From assembly GCA_031769625.1 (NCBI GenBank), contig JAUIMM010000115.1, positions 12,756,501-12,820,500 on the forward strand: a DNA stretch of 64,000 bases. The letters are read 5' to 3'. The translations under genes and the position numbers were made by a program. Numbering within the stretch: position 1 is the first letter of the stretch; each line of letters starts with the position of its first letter. The notes under the pieces are model-generated. The model saw only the letters and a program-made list of their open reading frames with translations, had not been told where the DNA came from and made no database searches. Positions 30,257 through 41,628 of this stretch are shown piece by piece. This stretch comes from Taudactylus pleione. Taxonomy: Eukaryota > Chordata > Amphibia > Anura > Myobatrachidae.

Positions 30257-31386
30257 TGTCGAAGCTGAATAATTGGCAGAGACAAGTTCGGTTTAAAATT
30301 GAATCGCAGCGACGCCATCTTGTGAATGGCCGCAATACTCCATTTTAGAAATGAGATCGCAAGACACCATTTTGCGAATGGCCGCCTAAGAGCCATTTTA
30401 GGTAAACTCACAGTATAGTACATGTGGCGATATTTATGTTAGCACTATATGATCGCTTCTTTCATCATTTCTCATACACACAATCATACCCACAAGAGCG
30501 CTATTAACTAGTCGCATATTAGCGAATGCATAAGACTTTGAATGAAACCGCTGTAAAAGTAGCTTTATGCGCACGCATCTGCCCCAAGTTAACTAGCATC
30601 CTTATATCAAACCCTGAATACCCACACATTCCATTTTCACACTTAAGGTTCCATAAGCATCAAAATGTATGATTTAAGTCGGTTAAGTTAGTTTCAATGC
30701 TGAGAAATAAAGGTTTTTGTTAACTAAGGTATTATACATGATAAGCAAATTGTGTTTGGTCCTGTTCTGATGCGTACGCTTTTTACAGCATTCCGGTATT
30801 ATCGGTGGAGAGATCACATCATGCAAACTCAAGTTATGGATCGCAGAACCTACAAGCAACAAAATGTTTAACTGTTGGAATGTACAGAAGGCGTTACTAG
30901 AAAGATTCCCCTGCTGTTAGAGGCAGGGAGAGTCTATTTGAACCAGCCTGTTAAATGTGCTGTAACATATGCTTCTCCTCTGGGAACCAATGACATCAGT
31001 AAGAAACTTCCCCTTTGTCCTGTTTTAGTCTGAGGGGGATAAATATGTGTCCCCGTATACTGGTTTTTTAGTCCATGCTGAATGCTGTATGAACTGAGGG
31101 TCTCTATTCTGAGGTCTATCTCTGGGTCCGGAGGCGCAGCATATGTATACTGTACTTGGGTCTGTAATATTTCCTTTTACGCCTAAATTGTGTATGTATC
31201 AATTGCGTGTAACTGACTGTACTTTTACCTGAATAAAACTTGTGCGTTGGAACCACAGATTCCACTCCTGTCTTTATTTGCGGTCAGACTGCGTACTCAA
31301 ATTAGCGTTATTCTTGGAGGTTTATAGGAAGTATTTTAGAAGGTATAGGCAGGGGTATATAAAGGTTCTGATCCAGTTTCGTTAGT
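30257..31386 (+). mobile_element. endogenous retrovirus 5' LTR
   Basis: Starts TGTCGAAGCTGAATAATTGG directly after the tandem repeat. A TATA-like GGGATAAATATGTG lies near 31035, and a polyadenylation signal AATAAA near 31232 precedes GTTGGAACCACAG and a U5-like stretch. The right boundary is set by the primer-binding site that follows. About 1.13 kb. There is no matching 3' LTR, so it cannot be confirmed by comparison, and the 3' boundary could be off by a few bases. Confidence 0.65.
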
Positions 31387-31404
31387 TGGGGGCTCGTAAA
31401 GAAG
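31387..31404 (+). promoter_or_regulatory. retroviral primer-binding site, tRNA-Pro-like
   Basis: TGGGGGCTCGT matches the first 11 bases of the tRNA-Pro primer-binding site used by many gammaretroviruses. The following bases (AAAGAAG) do not match. Its place just after the LTR fits first-strand priming. Confidence 0.6.
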
Positions 31405-32211
31405 TCACTTACCTGCTCACATGGTACATACAGTCATCAATATATCAGCAAAGGGTGGAGTGGCCACATGCAGGGTTTGCCTGCAACCACTTTGTGCTGA
31501 AAAATCGCTATCCATCTCCGTGTGAATTAAGGAAGCTGATTAGAATCCAGGGACAAGAGAGGAAAAAGTTTGTTTTCCTCTGTTGTTTAGAGGGGTGCCG
31601 CAAGAAATTGCGTACGCGGCTAAAACGCATTTTTGCGTACGCAGTTAAAAAGTCATTATATGGTTGTGTGGTAGTCACATTAATGTGTATGCGGATGGTC
31701 GCACAATAGCGTATACGCACTTCCGGTTCTGCTGCCACGTGTTTGAACAAAGCCATTGAGGTTTACATTTTTTTTTCTATTACCAATATCTGGGTTAAAC
31801 GTGTATTTTTCTGCGCAGGAAAAAAGTGTGTAACAGTGAATACTTGTTGAACAAAGTTAAGGGTATCGTATGATCCTTAAGGGCTAGGTGCAAGGGTTAG
31901 CCTAGTCGCTAGGTAAGCAGCTTTACCGTTCTATACACAGTAGCAGGTGTACATGTTGTCTTTGTTGTATAGAGGTGCGTGAGAGTAGCCGATATATAAA
32001 CTCTCATAGGTTTGGAAGTTGCCTTACTAAAACTTATCCGGGTGTGGAAGTTGCCTGTTTCAAATCTTATCTAGGTGTGGAAGTTGCCTTACTAAATCTT
32101 ATCCAGGTGTGTGGGTGCCGCCGACTTAAATCGTCCACAGGTAAGTGAAAGTATCTTGGTTGTCTTTCACCAGTTTAAATTTTTATTGAAAAGCGTAGGA
32201 GTTGTCTCAGA
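31405..32211 (+). other. retroviral leader with triplicated 32-bp repeat
   Basis: Non-coding stretch between primer-binding site and gag. At about 32009-32108 a unit GTGGAAGTTGCCTTACTAAA plus CTTATCCAGG occurs three times in tandem. The packaging signal would be expected here, but I cannot point to it. Confidence 0.55.
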
Positions 32212-33981
32212 ATGGGAGCCACGCAAACAGTAGAGATGTTAGGCAATGATGTGCTGCTAATGGAGGCTCCGATTGGATCGGCCCGTCATATTATGCATAC
32301 TAAGTATGGTACTTATGCAATAAGGTATTGTGATTTATGGTTTAATATGACGAGGAAGAGTGTTAGACCCTTTCCCAGATTTGGTAGTTTTGACAAAAAT
32401 GTGTTAGACAATGTCCAGGATCACATCAGTATGGTGCGATCCCGAGAGAAAAAGATTAAATATTTTGAATGTTTAAAACTATGGCAGCATGAAGGGGATG
32501 CTTGGCTTAAAAATGTGCAAACGACGCAAACTGGCGTTGCGAGCGCATTGCCAGAAAATACGTCCGCGACGCTGAGTTGCAATACAGACGAGCCGCAAAT
32601 TGGCGCGCACGTGCGGCAAGGTAGCGTCGTGGAGAGTATTGCCAGCAGTTCACGCTCACCTCCCCCACCTTATGTGGATGGAGGTGCAAGTACAGTTACC
32701 AAAAATACCCATAAAAATGTAACAAGTAATTTGTACCCCCTCTTAAGTAACCATAAAGAAAATGTTTATGATGTAGATGATGAGCCTACTGTAATGTCTG
32801 CCATTTCCCATGCTGTGCAGATGATAGATGCTGCATCACCACAATCACGGGTGGTGCCGCCATCTCCATCGGTAACAGCAAGGGAAGTGTTAACACACTG
32901 TGCACCCATTGAGGAAATTGTTAATACCATACGTAGCAGCAGCAGATTAAACCCCGAGCCAGGTAACCAGGTCAATGGTAGCAACGCTGCCGGTCTGCAT
33001 CCAGTTCAGACAATAACTGTTCTGAATGGAAATGCGGATGCAAACGGTGTAGTGCCGATGAGGGAAGTAGTAATGCATTGTCCATGGACAAGAGCAGAAC
33101 TAAATTCCATCATAAATGATTTCCCTGATCCAAAAAAGGAATTAGCCAAATGTCAAAGATTTTTGAGAAATTTGGGTAGTTCTCATGAGCCCACCAATAA
33201 AGATTGGCAGGTGGTGTTAAGGGCCTGTCTACCTTGCAATACCGACGTGACAAAATTTATCACGGATTGTGTATTGGATGGCGACGTTCCCTTAACAGAC
33301 CAAGTAAACCAAGGTAACATTTCCCGCATTGTGACTCAATTGGGTGTATATTTTCCAGTAGTAGTTAACTGGAACAAAATCTTCACAATCAAACAAAAGG
33401 AGAGTGAAACTGCAGAAGACTATTGCGACCGGGCTCTGCAGGCTATCACCCAGTACACTGGGATAGAAGATATTAAAGATAGCATTCACCACAGGGGAAT
33501 GATAGTCACAATATTGATGGACGGTTTAAAAGAGAATTTAAAAACTCGGGTTCAGACCTCACAGCCTGGCTGGAGGGGACTTACAATAGATAACCTCATA
33601 GAATCTGCCATAGAACATGACAAAAACATCTCAAAAAAGAGGGAGACCCAGAGCGAAAAATTAATGGCTGTCAGTATACAAGCTCTGGAGAGAATGACGG
33701 TAACATCACAGCCAACAGACACGCTTGCACTTGCACAAACACTCATGTCAGAACAAGTTGCTCTCACTAACTCCACTCAACAACAAACACAACTCTATCC
33801 CACTAACCCAATGCAACCACAGGTCCCAGGATATCCACCTACTTCTTGCCCCCCACAATACCCTTACCCTCCCTATCCTTACCCATATCCACCACCTTTA
33901 CCCTCTGCTCAAACTTCACAACAATACATGCTTTCACCTGTAGCCTGCATATTAAGCATGTCATCTGAAGCATGGAGTTAG
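32212..33981 (+). CDS. gag: retroviral Gag, open, ending in host repeat
   Basis: An uninterrupted 589-codon frame beginning MGATQTVEML, so a glycine for N-myristoylation follows the start, as in matrix proteins. A PPPPY late-domain motif lies at residues 150-154. A capsid-like region starts near residue 285 (PWTRAELNSIINDFPDPKKE), with a major-homology-like segment KESETAEDYCDRAL around 396-409. The end is rich in P, Y and Q. No CCHC nucleocapsid finger, protease or pol follows. The viral sequence stops at 33937, so the last 14 codons come from the flanking tandem repeat. Gag assembles the particle shell. This version would lack nucleocapsid. The family looks gammaretrovirus-like, judged by motif only. 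Expression is unknown. Confidence 0.75.
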   Translation: MGATQTVEMLGNDVLLMEAPIGSARHIMHTKYGTYAIRYCDLWFNMTRKSVRPFPRFGSFDKNVLDNVQDHISMVRSREKKIKYFECLKLWQHEGDAWLKNVQTTQTGVASALPENTSATLSCNTDEPQIGAHVRQGSVVESIASSSRSPPPPYVDGGASTVTKNTHKNVTSNLYPLLSNHKENVYDVDDEPTVMSAISHAVQMIDAASPQSRVVPPSPSVTAREVLTHCAPIEEIVNTIRSSSRLNPEPGNQVNGSNAAGLHPVQTITVLNGNADANGVVPMREVVMHCPWTRAELNSIINDFPDPKKELAKCQRFLRNLGSSHEPTNKDWQVVLRACLPCNTDVTKFITDCVLDGDVPLTDQVNQGNISRIVTQLGVYFPVVVNWNKIFTIKQKESETAEDYCDRALQAITQYTGIEDIKDSIHHRGMIVTILMDGLKENLKTRVQTSQPGWRGLTIDNLIESAIEHDKNISKKRETQSEKLMAVSIQALERMTVTSQPTDTLALAQTLMSEQVALTNSTQQQTQLYPTNPMQPQVPGYPPTSCPPQYPYPPYPYPYPPPLPSAQTSQQYMLSPVACILSMSSEAWS

Positions 33982-34597
33982 AACCGGAGCTGAGTTTTAA
34001 TACCATGTTTCATCACTTTCCAGGTAAACTAATGCCATCTTCCATATCTGATGCCTTTCACTGAAAGAATAGTCTGTTTTGAAAGTTTGTTTTCTAGCTG
34101 TGAGGCTGCATCTGCCCCCACCATTAATTAGCTTGTTGAAAAAACTGCTCAAACATTCCCTCCCACTGTACCAGCTGACCTAGCATCTCCTGCAAAAGGG
34201 ACTCATTTTAAAGTCTGCACACACAGGCTTGGCCTGCCATTATTATAGCCTGCATATTAAGCATGTCATCTGAAGCATGGAGTTAGAACCGGAGCTGAGT
34301 TTTAATACCATCTTTCATCTCTTTCCAGGTAAACTAATGCCATCTTCCATATCTGATGCCTTTCACTAAAAGAATAGTCTGTTTTGAAAGTTTGTTTTCC
34401 AACTGTGAGGCTGCATCTTCCCCCACCATTAATTAGCTTGTTGAACAAACTGCTCAAGCACTCCCTCCCACTGTACCAGCTGACCTAGCATCTCCTGCAA
34501 AAGGGACTCATTTTAAAGTCTGCACACACAGGCTTGGCCTGCCATTATTATAGCCTGCATCTTAAGCATGTCATCTGAAGCATGGAGTTAGAACCAG
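33938..34597. repeat. ~305-bp tandem repeat, right part
   Basis: It resumes with CTGTAGCCTG, the same ten bases that end the left part, and continues in register: rest of unit 2, unit 3 (about 34169-34475) and a partial unit 4 to about 34597. Units are highly similar to each other. Confidence 0.9.
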
Positions 34598-35690
34598 AGT
34601 TCGAAATCGATTTGGACTTTTGACTACTTTCTAACCAAAATTTAAACAATTTCACGAACACACAGGAATGCTGCCACTCCATCTTCATTTACACTCAACT
34701 GAGACTGGGTTCGGCTGCTGTCTCATGCTGCAGCCAAATCGAACTCCACAAACTGCTGAATGCGACAAACCCACACACTCAAGTGAAGGAGACTCTGTGG
34801 CTTTTTGCAGATTAAGTTTAACATGGTTTTAACTTAATATGCGGTCACCATTTATTCTTTTTTATTTTTTTCTCCACCTGGACATTATACTTCCGCTACT
34901 TGCACACCCTGCCAGATGTAACATATTCAGTGCACCCCAGATGGCTGCCTCAGATGGTTCATTCTTGGGCAGGATGATCAAACATGTGGATCTATTAATT
35001 CAGTGCATTTCATATTTGAAATGTTTCAGTCACCCGTAAATCTCACGCCCGAACTGCAACACTGTTTGCTGTATTTACTATTCCCTGTTTTGTAAAATGT
35101 ACTTCCACCACACTGTATGATATACTGGTGTGCTATACCTCCACTGAAGTGCATCCTCCATGGGCATACTGCGACACGTGTCAGTTTTCCCATATATTCC
35201 TTGGGTCCTTGTATGGTTTATCACCCACAGTGCAACCTTCGTAGTGCGCCCACCATGGCTGCCTCACCTGGTACACTTGTAGATGGGATGAAAAATACAT
35301 TGACCTGACTATTATGTTGGGACCCTACTCCTAGCATCCGGATGCTGCAACCACCCATTTTGTGTCATCTCTTCTAGGCGTAACCTATTTCACCCAGGGT
35401 AATCCTACTTAGTGCGCCCAAGACGGCTGCCTCATTTGGTACCTTTGTGGGTGGAATATATAACCCATGGAAGTTATTTCTCAAAATGTCTGCTCCATCC
35501 CTGCAATATGCTTATTGTGCTCTCTAGGTTTCGGTTGATTTTAATGATCTCGGTGTGGTTTTCTATTTTTTTGCAACACCAAATCCTTGTACAATGTACC
35601 ATGTTTTCTGATGGCTGTAAAGCGACTGAGTCCTATGGGAGAAAAGAGCTATATAAATAAAATAATAATAATAATTATTATGAATCAGTT
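34598..35690 (+). mobile_element. probable L2-type retroelement 3' region
   Basis: It ends with GTAAAGCGACTGAGTCCTAT, then GGGAGAAAAGAGCTATATAA, then ATAAAATAATAATAATAATT. This is the same tail as the L2 LINE at 59826-59885. Upstream, GATGGCTGCCTCAGATGG, CATGGCTGCCTCACCTGG and GACGGCTGCCTCATTTGG recur at about 34939, 35253 and 35424, diverged internal repeats. The 305-bp units may belong to the same element. No RT is present. Confidence 0.55.
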
Positions 35691-36832
35691 GCTAGAGGAG
35701 CAACCCAGTGCTAGTGCTGGCAGTAATAGTACTTCAGCATCTACTTTTAAAGGAGGTCAAGGGGAAAGAAAGTGTAACAAAGGGAACTTCTAATCTGAAA
35801 AGTATACCTTTTTTATGAAGGAAAAAGTTACTGCCGAAAAACTTGCAAACATGTCATAAACCACATGCAGTGGCTCAGACCAGACATTTCTTTGTGAGTG
35901 GTGGTACTGCTACTGCCAGGGGCATCTTAAGAGAGGAGGGGGCCCGTGTGCATTCCCCATCCGGAGTCCCTCCTCTCTCCCCGGCAGCCGAATAACGGCG
36001 GCTGGCCAGCCACTGCAGCATCAGTAGACTCTGGGCATTAGAGTGTGCCCAGAGTTTACTGCGCAAGCACAGATCGCCAGAGAAAATGGTGGCCGCGACA
36101 TTTTCTGGGGAATTATATCACTGCGCATGCGCAAAACGCCAGAAAAATGGCCGTGGCAGCTGCATAGCAGCTCTCCTAGGGGACGTATGATAAAAGCCTT
36201 AAAGCAGAGATCATACGGAGAGCTATCCCTGAAGTAGATGCCGACACCCCACAGTGAAACAAGGAGAGAAGTACCTAATATACTGTATACTGCATATTAG
36301 ATTATATAATTAATACTCATTGAAGACGGCTTAGCAGCCTTTCGGGGAACATTTTAGAGTTGCCTTTAGCACAGATCATACGGAAAGTTTATCCCTGCAA
36401 GAGAAACTGACCCCCAGCAGTGAGCAAGGGAGTAATTAGGACACAGGTGTCAAACACACTTACCCTGGTCTTTATATAGATTTAGATATTGTACAAATTA
36501 ATAAATTGCTGTTTGTTTTCACACTACAGTCTAGTTTTTTTAACACGAATTCCAATCAGTTGAGGGCACCTGATATCTATATCTATATTAATCCATTGTC
36601 TAAGAGAGGTGGACCCATCTTTGTTGGGTGCTGCCACAGATTGTGGACCTAGTGCAATAGTTCCTAGAGCGTAGTTTACCCTAATTGAGTCATGCACTAG
36701 GACGCCTTTTACGAAAGCCTGGGCCAAACACAGTCAAGCATCTTCTGTAAACTCTCATGCACCACCTTCTTGCTCTGAGTCTATTTGTGTCACCTGTAAA
36801 ACAGGCAAATCAGTGCACAAAAAGAACACTAA

Positions 36833-37083
36833 GGGCCAAATGTAATAGTGTGAGAGTTTAGAAAATGTCAGGGTTTAGAAGTAAACTCTCACACTTTTTA
36901 AACTCGGCCACTGTAATAGAGTCCGAGAACATACAAACTCACATGTTTTTAGACTAAAAAAACTCTCACAATTTAAACTCTCATCCAGATGTTTTCCCAT
37001 TTTGAAGATAAAACTCGACCAATGTGCAAGATTACTGCTAAACTCTCACATTTTCTAAACCCTCATCCTATTACATTTGGCAC
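36833..37083. mobile_element. ~250-bp palindromic MITE (GGGCCAAATGTAATAG)
   Basis: Left GGGCCAAATGTAATAGTGTG and right CTATTACATTTGGCAC are inverted. Inside, GTTTAGAAAATG and CATTTTCTAAAC pair as well. It is non-coding and lies inside the hAT element. Confidence 0.8.
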
Positions 37084-37222
37084 TTAGGCTGAAGAGCAAA
37101 CTGTGTGTTCACAGATTCCTGAGGAGTCTATGGGTGTCCACAAGTGCTATATGTGAGTCTCACATTGCTGAAACTGCAAGTCCAGAAAATCCTCTTTCAC
37201 CACTTCGGAACCCTCAGCAAAT

Positions 37223-37625
37223 GTGAGACTGAGTAGTAGTAAATGTAATGATGATGGTTTAGACATAGAAATTGAAGATGCTACTTTAGAAGTGCAACAG
37301 CATGAGGGGGATAATTGTCTATCTGACACTAATGAGGATGTTGATGATGAATGTGTTGGACAAGAACAAGTTGATCAAATTCACGAGGATGATGTTATTT
37401 GTGTCAAAGTACAGTAAGTCCACTACCAGTGGCAGCACTTCATACCAGTGATAAGAAGTACAGTCATGTCTGGGCAAAAGACCAAAAAAGCCACCTCTTA
37501 CGTGTGGAAATATTTTTTCCAAAATACTGACAACATTTGTCAAGGCATCTGTGGAATTTGTAGTGCCAAAGTAAAAAGAGGTGGACATTAATTATCTAAG
37601 TGCCACCGCATTGTTACATCATTTT
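37223..37625 (+). pseudogene. hAT transposase N-terminal part with BED finger
   Basis: An acidic stretch (DEDVDDECVGQEQVD region, 37223-37417) ends at a stop. In another frame KKATSYVWKYFFQNTDNICQ follows, then GICGICSAKVKRGGH (about 37480-37590): an aromatic WKYF start, CxxC pair and VKRGG, the BED zinc-finger pattern (C2 half clear, HxxxH half decayed after CHRI). The domain binds transposon ends. Stops and frameshifts make it non-functional. Confidence 0.7.
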
Positions 37626-37812
37626 TAGCAAGTTCATTCTAGTTGTTTATCAACAGGAACCTAGTATGACAGCTGCCATCCTGTTACACAGCAGATCACT
37701 GCAATGAATCTCCCCTGTATTTGTATGTCAGCTAGAGTTGCTCTAGGGAGCGCTTCTGACTATAACAACCGACCGTTGATCCCATAAAGTACGATGCACT
37801 CATTGTTACTTA

Positions 37813-39757
37813 GGGCCATATTCAATTAGATGCGAAAAGTCAGTTGCTGGACTTTTCGCCGACATCAGAGGTTTTGGGTGCGAAAAAGTATCACGCTCTT
37901 CCCCGAGTATCCCCATATTCAATCCCAAATCGGTGAGAACAGGACCCGGCAAAAACGAAGTGAGCGAAAAGTGCTGTCCTTTTTGGGGAAATCAGCCTGA
38001 CACCCCCCTAAAGATATATGGAGAAAAGAAAAGTACTCTCTAGTGTAGGGGCACAATATCCGCCTGTATAAGTTAAAACTTAACTTTTAATATATAATGT
38101 ATCGTAAGACAAGGACTAACGAGACTTTAACAACATAAAACAAATATAGAATAGCTATCCATTGTGTCAATGACCATCCTGTGTGAAATTGTAGAATAGT
38201 ACAACAATTAGGTAATAATTAAAAGTATTTACAGCATGAAGAAATGGATTATTATAAACAGACTATAAAGATAGTCATTAATATATGCTGTTATCATCGC
38301 TATATACAATTTAATAGGTGAATATATATGTATGAAAAATACAAAAATAAATCAACAGATAATATCTGGAATAAGGACTGGGCCAAACTACCGCCGTATT
38401 GGTATTGATGACCAGACAATGGTGTACTGCATACATATATAGTATCAGCGCTATATATCAAGAAACATTCTATCAGAAATACTGATGATATAAGCTGGTA
38501 CTAATGAGCATATAACACACAAGTAAGTAAAGATGATGGTTTAAATCTAGCACAATAAATCTGATTGACAAGCACCAAATCTCTCACTGTAAATGAGAGA
38601 ACAAAATGTGAACAAATTTTAAGCGTGCATATATGTGCCCACTTTGTGGAATAAATGTAGACCCATCACATAGGTCTCAACAGTATTGACCCTTAGTATG
38701 CAAAACAAAATATATAATCGTTGGTAAGACAACAAATATCAGTCAAGGCAAAATACTGGTGACCAGATATTATGTGTGCAGTTGTGCACACCGTGTGAGG
38801 TAAAAAATGAAAATCCGCACATGGGTCTAGATGCTAATGACCCCTTAAAGCAAAGTGCAATATAAGACAATTAGTAAACAGTCAATTAACAGACCACATA
38901 AGTGGTTAGTGCAGTATCAATCACATATGAAATATAAATAAAGGTAAAGATACCTCTCACTTAAGGTAAGGGGATGAGTGGCTTCTGTATCCCATGTACC
39001 GAAGTATTGAATGGGATATGAGCGGACTCTCCACATATACCATGAGGGTATGAAATAGTGTAATGGTGGATAAACGCTAATTCCCTTGTATGTCCACCTA
39101 GGCTAGATATATTATTGCCAGTATAATGGTGGAATACTGGGAGAGTGAGAGATATCCAAAAACAATGTCAGTGACAGTGAGTAAAGGCAGTGTTTAGAAC
39201 CAACTCCGTTGGACCTGAGAAATAAAGATAAAGGGTTGCTGTAGGTTGCTGTAGAGTATTGGTAATGGCACCTACAGAGCTATGTTATTGGTATGGTATT
39301 GGTAATGGCACCTACAGAAGCCGTAGGTGAAACGCATGTCTGCTTGATAGCAGGGAGCCTCCAGAGTGCACGAGGGGACTCCTGCTCCCTGGACCCACCG
39401 CCGCAATACACACACAGGTATCTGTCCTGTCTCTCTTCTAGGGACATCCGGTGCTGAGTTGGTTCTAAACACTGGGTAACTTTTTATAAATTTTTTGACA
39501 CAGTTTACCTTTGGGGGACAGTCCAAGGGGTGCTAGTGGTTTCTGGAAGCATGTACCCCAAAACCCCAATTCTGCACTTTTTTCCAACATGTATTCATAG
39601 GTGATACTTTTTTGCAGGGTTCGAACCATTGACTTCCCGCAACGGTGAAAAGTTGGAAGAATTGAATACGGGGATAAGTCCAGATTGGCGAAAACGACAT
39701 CATCGGCGAATAAGTATCGCCGATTAATGTTTTTTCCCCAGCAATTGAATATGGCCA
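37813..39757. mobile_element. MITE with GGGCCATATTCAATT ends, carrying an insert
   Basis: Left GGGCCATATTCAATTAGATG and right AATTGAATATGGCC are inverted. TTA flanks both sides (37810-37812, 39758-39760), the TWA-type 3-bp duplication of PIF/Harbinger. Its own sequence (CGAAAAGTC, GGGAAATCAGCCTG, ATCGGCGAATAAG) resembles the element at 47408. Roughly 38008-39470 is foreign to that pattern and looks like a later insertion. Confidence 0.75.
38008..39470. mobile_element. unassigned insertion inside the MITE
   Basis: About 1.46 kb, AT-rich, then GC-richer near 39330-39450. No coding domain is found. GGTATTGGTAATGGCACCTA occurs twice (near 39258 and 39294) with a short foldback CCTAC / GTAGG next to GAAACGC, weakly reminiscent of Penelope-type ends. 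Boundaries are approximate. Confidence 0.4.
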
Positions 39758-40521
39758 TTAGTATGCCACCAGATCTTAATTTACGGACAGTAGAGGCTTA
39801 TACAAACAGCAGGAGTTTGCGAGATAAAACTGGAGTAGTAGTACAAAGGTAATATTAACCACGGAGCAGCCTGCAGCCGTGGACACAAGCATAATAGAAT
39901 GCACACTAATAACAGGTAGCGTGAATATCAGCAATACTAAGTAATAATATCACATGGTAATTGCCACAGAGTAGCGTGCACTGCGGACAGTAACAGAATA
40001 CGATTGCATATAAACACAACTACATAAAATAGTCACAAACAACATACTCGTATATTGCAAGATGGTGTAGCAATAATCTCAGATACATATGCAGCTGGCA
40101 GTATGGAATTGCAGCATAACATATAATAGCAGCAAGAGATATGTACATATATTGCAGGATGAAATAGCAACAGTACACAACACCATTTGCTTGCAGAGTC
40201 GAGTTGCAGCACAATAAATGCTCCAGGTATACTTGCACTAGGTACAGGTAATGCAAGGCAGAGCCAGGACAGGAACCAGGATTACCAAACAGCAGACACA
40301 GGAAGAAGGACCAGATGGCATGACTTCCACTAGAAACTATCTTTGGCAAGGCAGGAATGGACTGGCTGCCCTATAGCAGAAGTCAGATCCAATCCCGTGT
40401 GAGCAAACAAAACCAGCCTCTGGTAATTACCACTATGAGCAGCTGAGTGCTGCATTTTCACAGAGGCTTCCCAGCTGGGAGCAATCAGCCTGGACCAAAC
40501 CTCACTGACTGTCTTTGCCTG

Positions 40522-40837
40522 TTAAGCTGGCCACACGCTAGACCAACTTACATCCAACCAGCCAACTGTTGGTTGGTTGGAATGAAAATCTGGAAACGTA
40601 TGGGAGTAAATGATGATCAGCAATTTGCTCCTAAATGCAAGAAAACAGATGAAAATGGTCATTCAGACAAGTTTGTTAAATGTTTGATCTAAACTATTTG
40701 TTCAAACAACTGTTTTTGGTCCATTTTCTAGCATTTGGGAACAAATTGCTGATTGTATACGTTACCATATTTTCATTCTAACCAATCAACTAGTTGGCTG
40801 GTTGGACAGATAATCTTTAGATGTGTGGCCAGCTTTA
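40522..40837. mobile_element. MITE with AGCTGGCCACAC ends
   Basis: Left TTAAGCTGGCCACACGCTAG and right TAGATGTGTGGCCAGCTTTA are inverted, with further internal pairing (CAACCAGCCAACTGTTGG against CCAATCAACTAGTTGGCTGG). TTAA / TTTA at the edges suggests a TTAA-type target, as in Kolobok or piggyBac-like elements. It is non-coding. Confidence 0.8.
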
Positions 40838-40879
40838 GTTCTCTCAGCTCTGGCCGGAATTTGCAGCAAATGTGAACTG

Positions 40880-41285
40880 TTGCAATGGCTCAATCACTGA
40901 AGTCATGACATCTATGTTTGCATTAGATCTGCATCCAATTTGCACTATCAATGCATATAGATTTAGCCGATTTACTGAGGTCATGTGACCATGCTACCAA
41001 ATTCCATATTGATTTTATTTTTCCAGAACAGCATTCCTCACCTGTACTGGGACATTAAACAAAAAGTTATTCTTTGCCTAGAAAATGCCATTGTACCGAC
41101 TATCCGCTTAACTACAGATCTGTGGATAAGTGGTACTGGTCAAACTAAAGATGATGTGACTGTGATAGCCTACTTAGTGGATGTTTCACCTTCAGCAGCA
41201 GAAGTATCATGCAAGCTCATTCACAGGAAGGCTACTCTCTGTATCACTGACTTCACTAGAAGCATACCAGTGCCAATTTGTTAGG
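40880..41285 (+). pseudogene. hAT transposase catalytic-region fragment
   Basis: MFALDLHPICTINAYRFSRF (about 40914-40973) is followed, after a stop and frameshift, by NSIPHLYWDIKQKVILCLEN, then IRLTTDLWISGTGQTKDDVT. This matches the ZBED/hAT pattern of a hydrophobic block, an 'IP.IY..VK..V' block and TTDxWTS with the first catalytic D. It continues VIAYLVD. Sequence to 41628 is too decayed to align with confidence. Confidence 0.75.
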
Positions 41286-41628
41286 ACATACTCTTAATTA
41301 AACTACTGGAAAAGCTGCTAGAGAAGCTGATGGAGGTGATGAAACAAAGAGATTCTGCTAAGCATGTTGGACTTGTAGATCAAGTTCTTTATTCACTACG
41401 CCAGGGCTCAAGGATTTGCAGCATCTTGCAATTGGATCATTACATTTTAAGTCCTATGTAATGTTTTTCTTCCAACCAACACAGATATTAAGAGATGCAA
41501 AGAGCTCATTGCGAGCAGGTTGTCAGTTCAAGTGGCACATGACACGATAATGTCTCCTGCAAATACTGCTGAAAGGAAAAAGTGATCTTTTCCAAGAGAC
41601 CCGCTGGTAATGATGATGAGTGAACTCA

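Noticed and set aside
31386..31709. 107-codon frame just before gag
   Set aside because: It begins at the primer-binding site without ATG, lies in the retroviral leader and shows no motif.
30247..33947. Reading the 10-bp CTGTAGCCTG repeats as a normal retroviral target duplication
   Set aside because: Retroviral integrases give 4-6 bp and the 3' LTR is absent, so the repeat is reported only as an anomaly.
36300..36360. TTGAAGACGGCTTAGCAGCC followed by TTTCGGGGAAC as a hammerhead
   Set aside because: The stem II match is good, but the GAAA segment is not in place and the first core base differs.
39294..39345. Possible hammerhead motif (CACCTACAGAAGC then GAAACGC)
   Set aside because: The CTGANGA core is not present. 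Only the GAAAC part and a short stem match.
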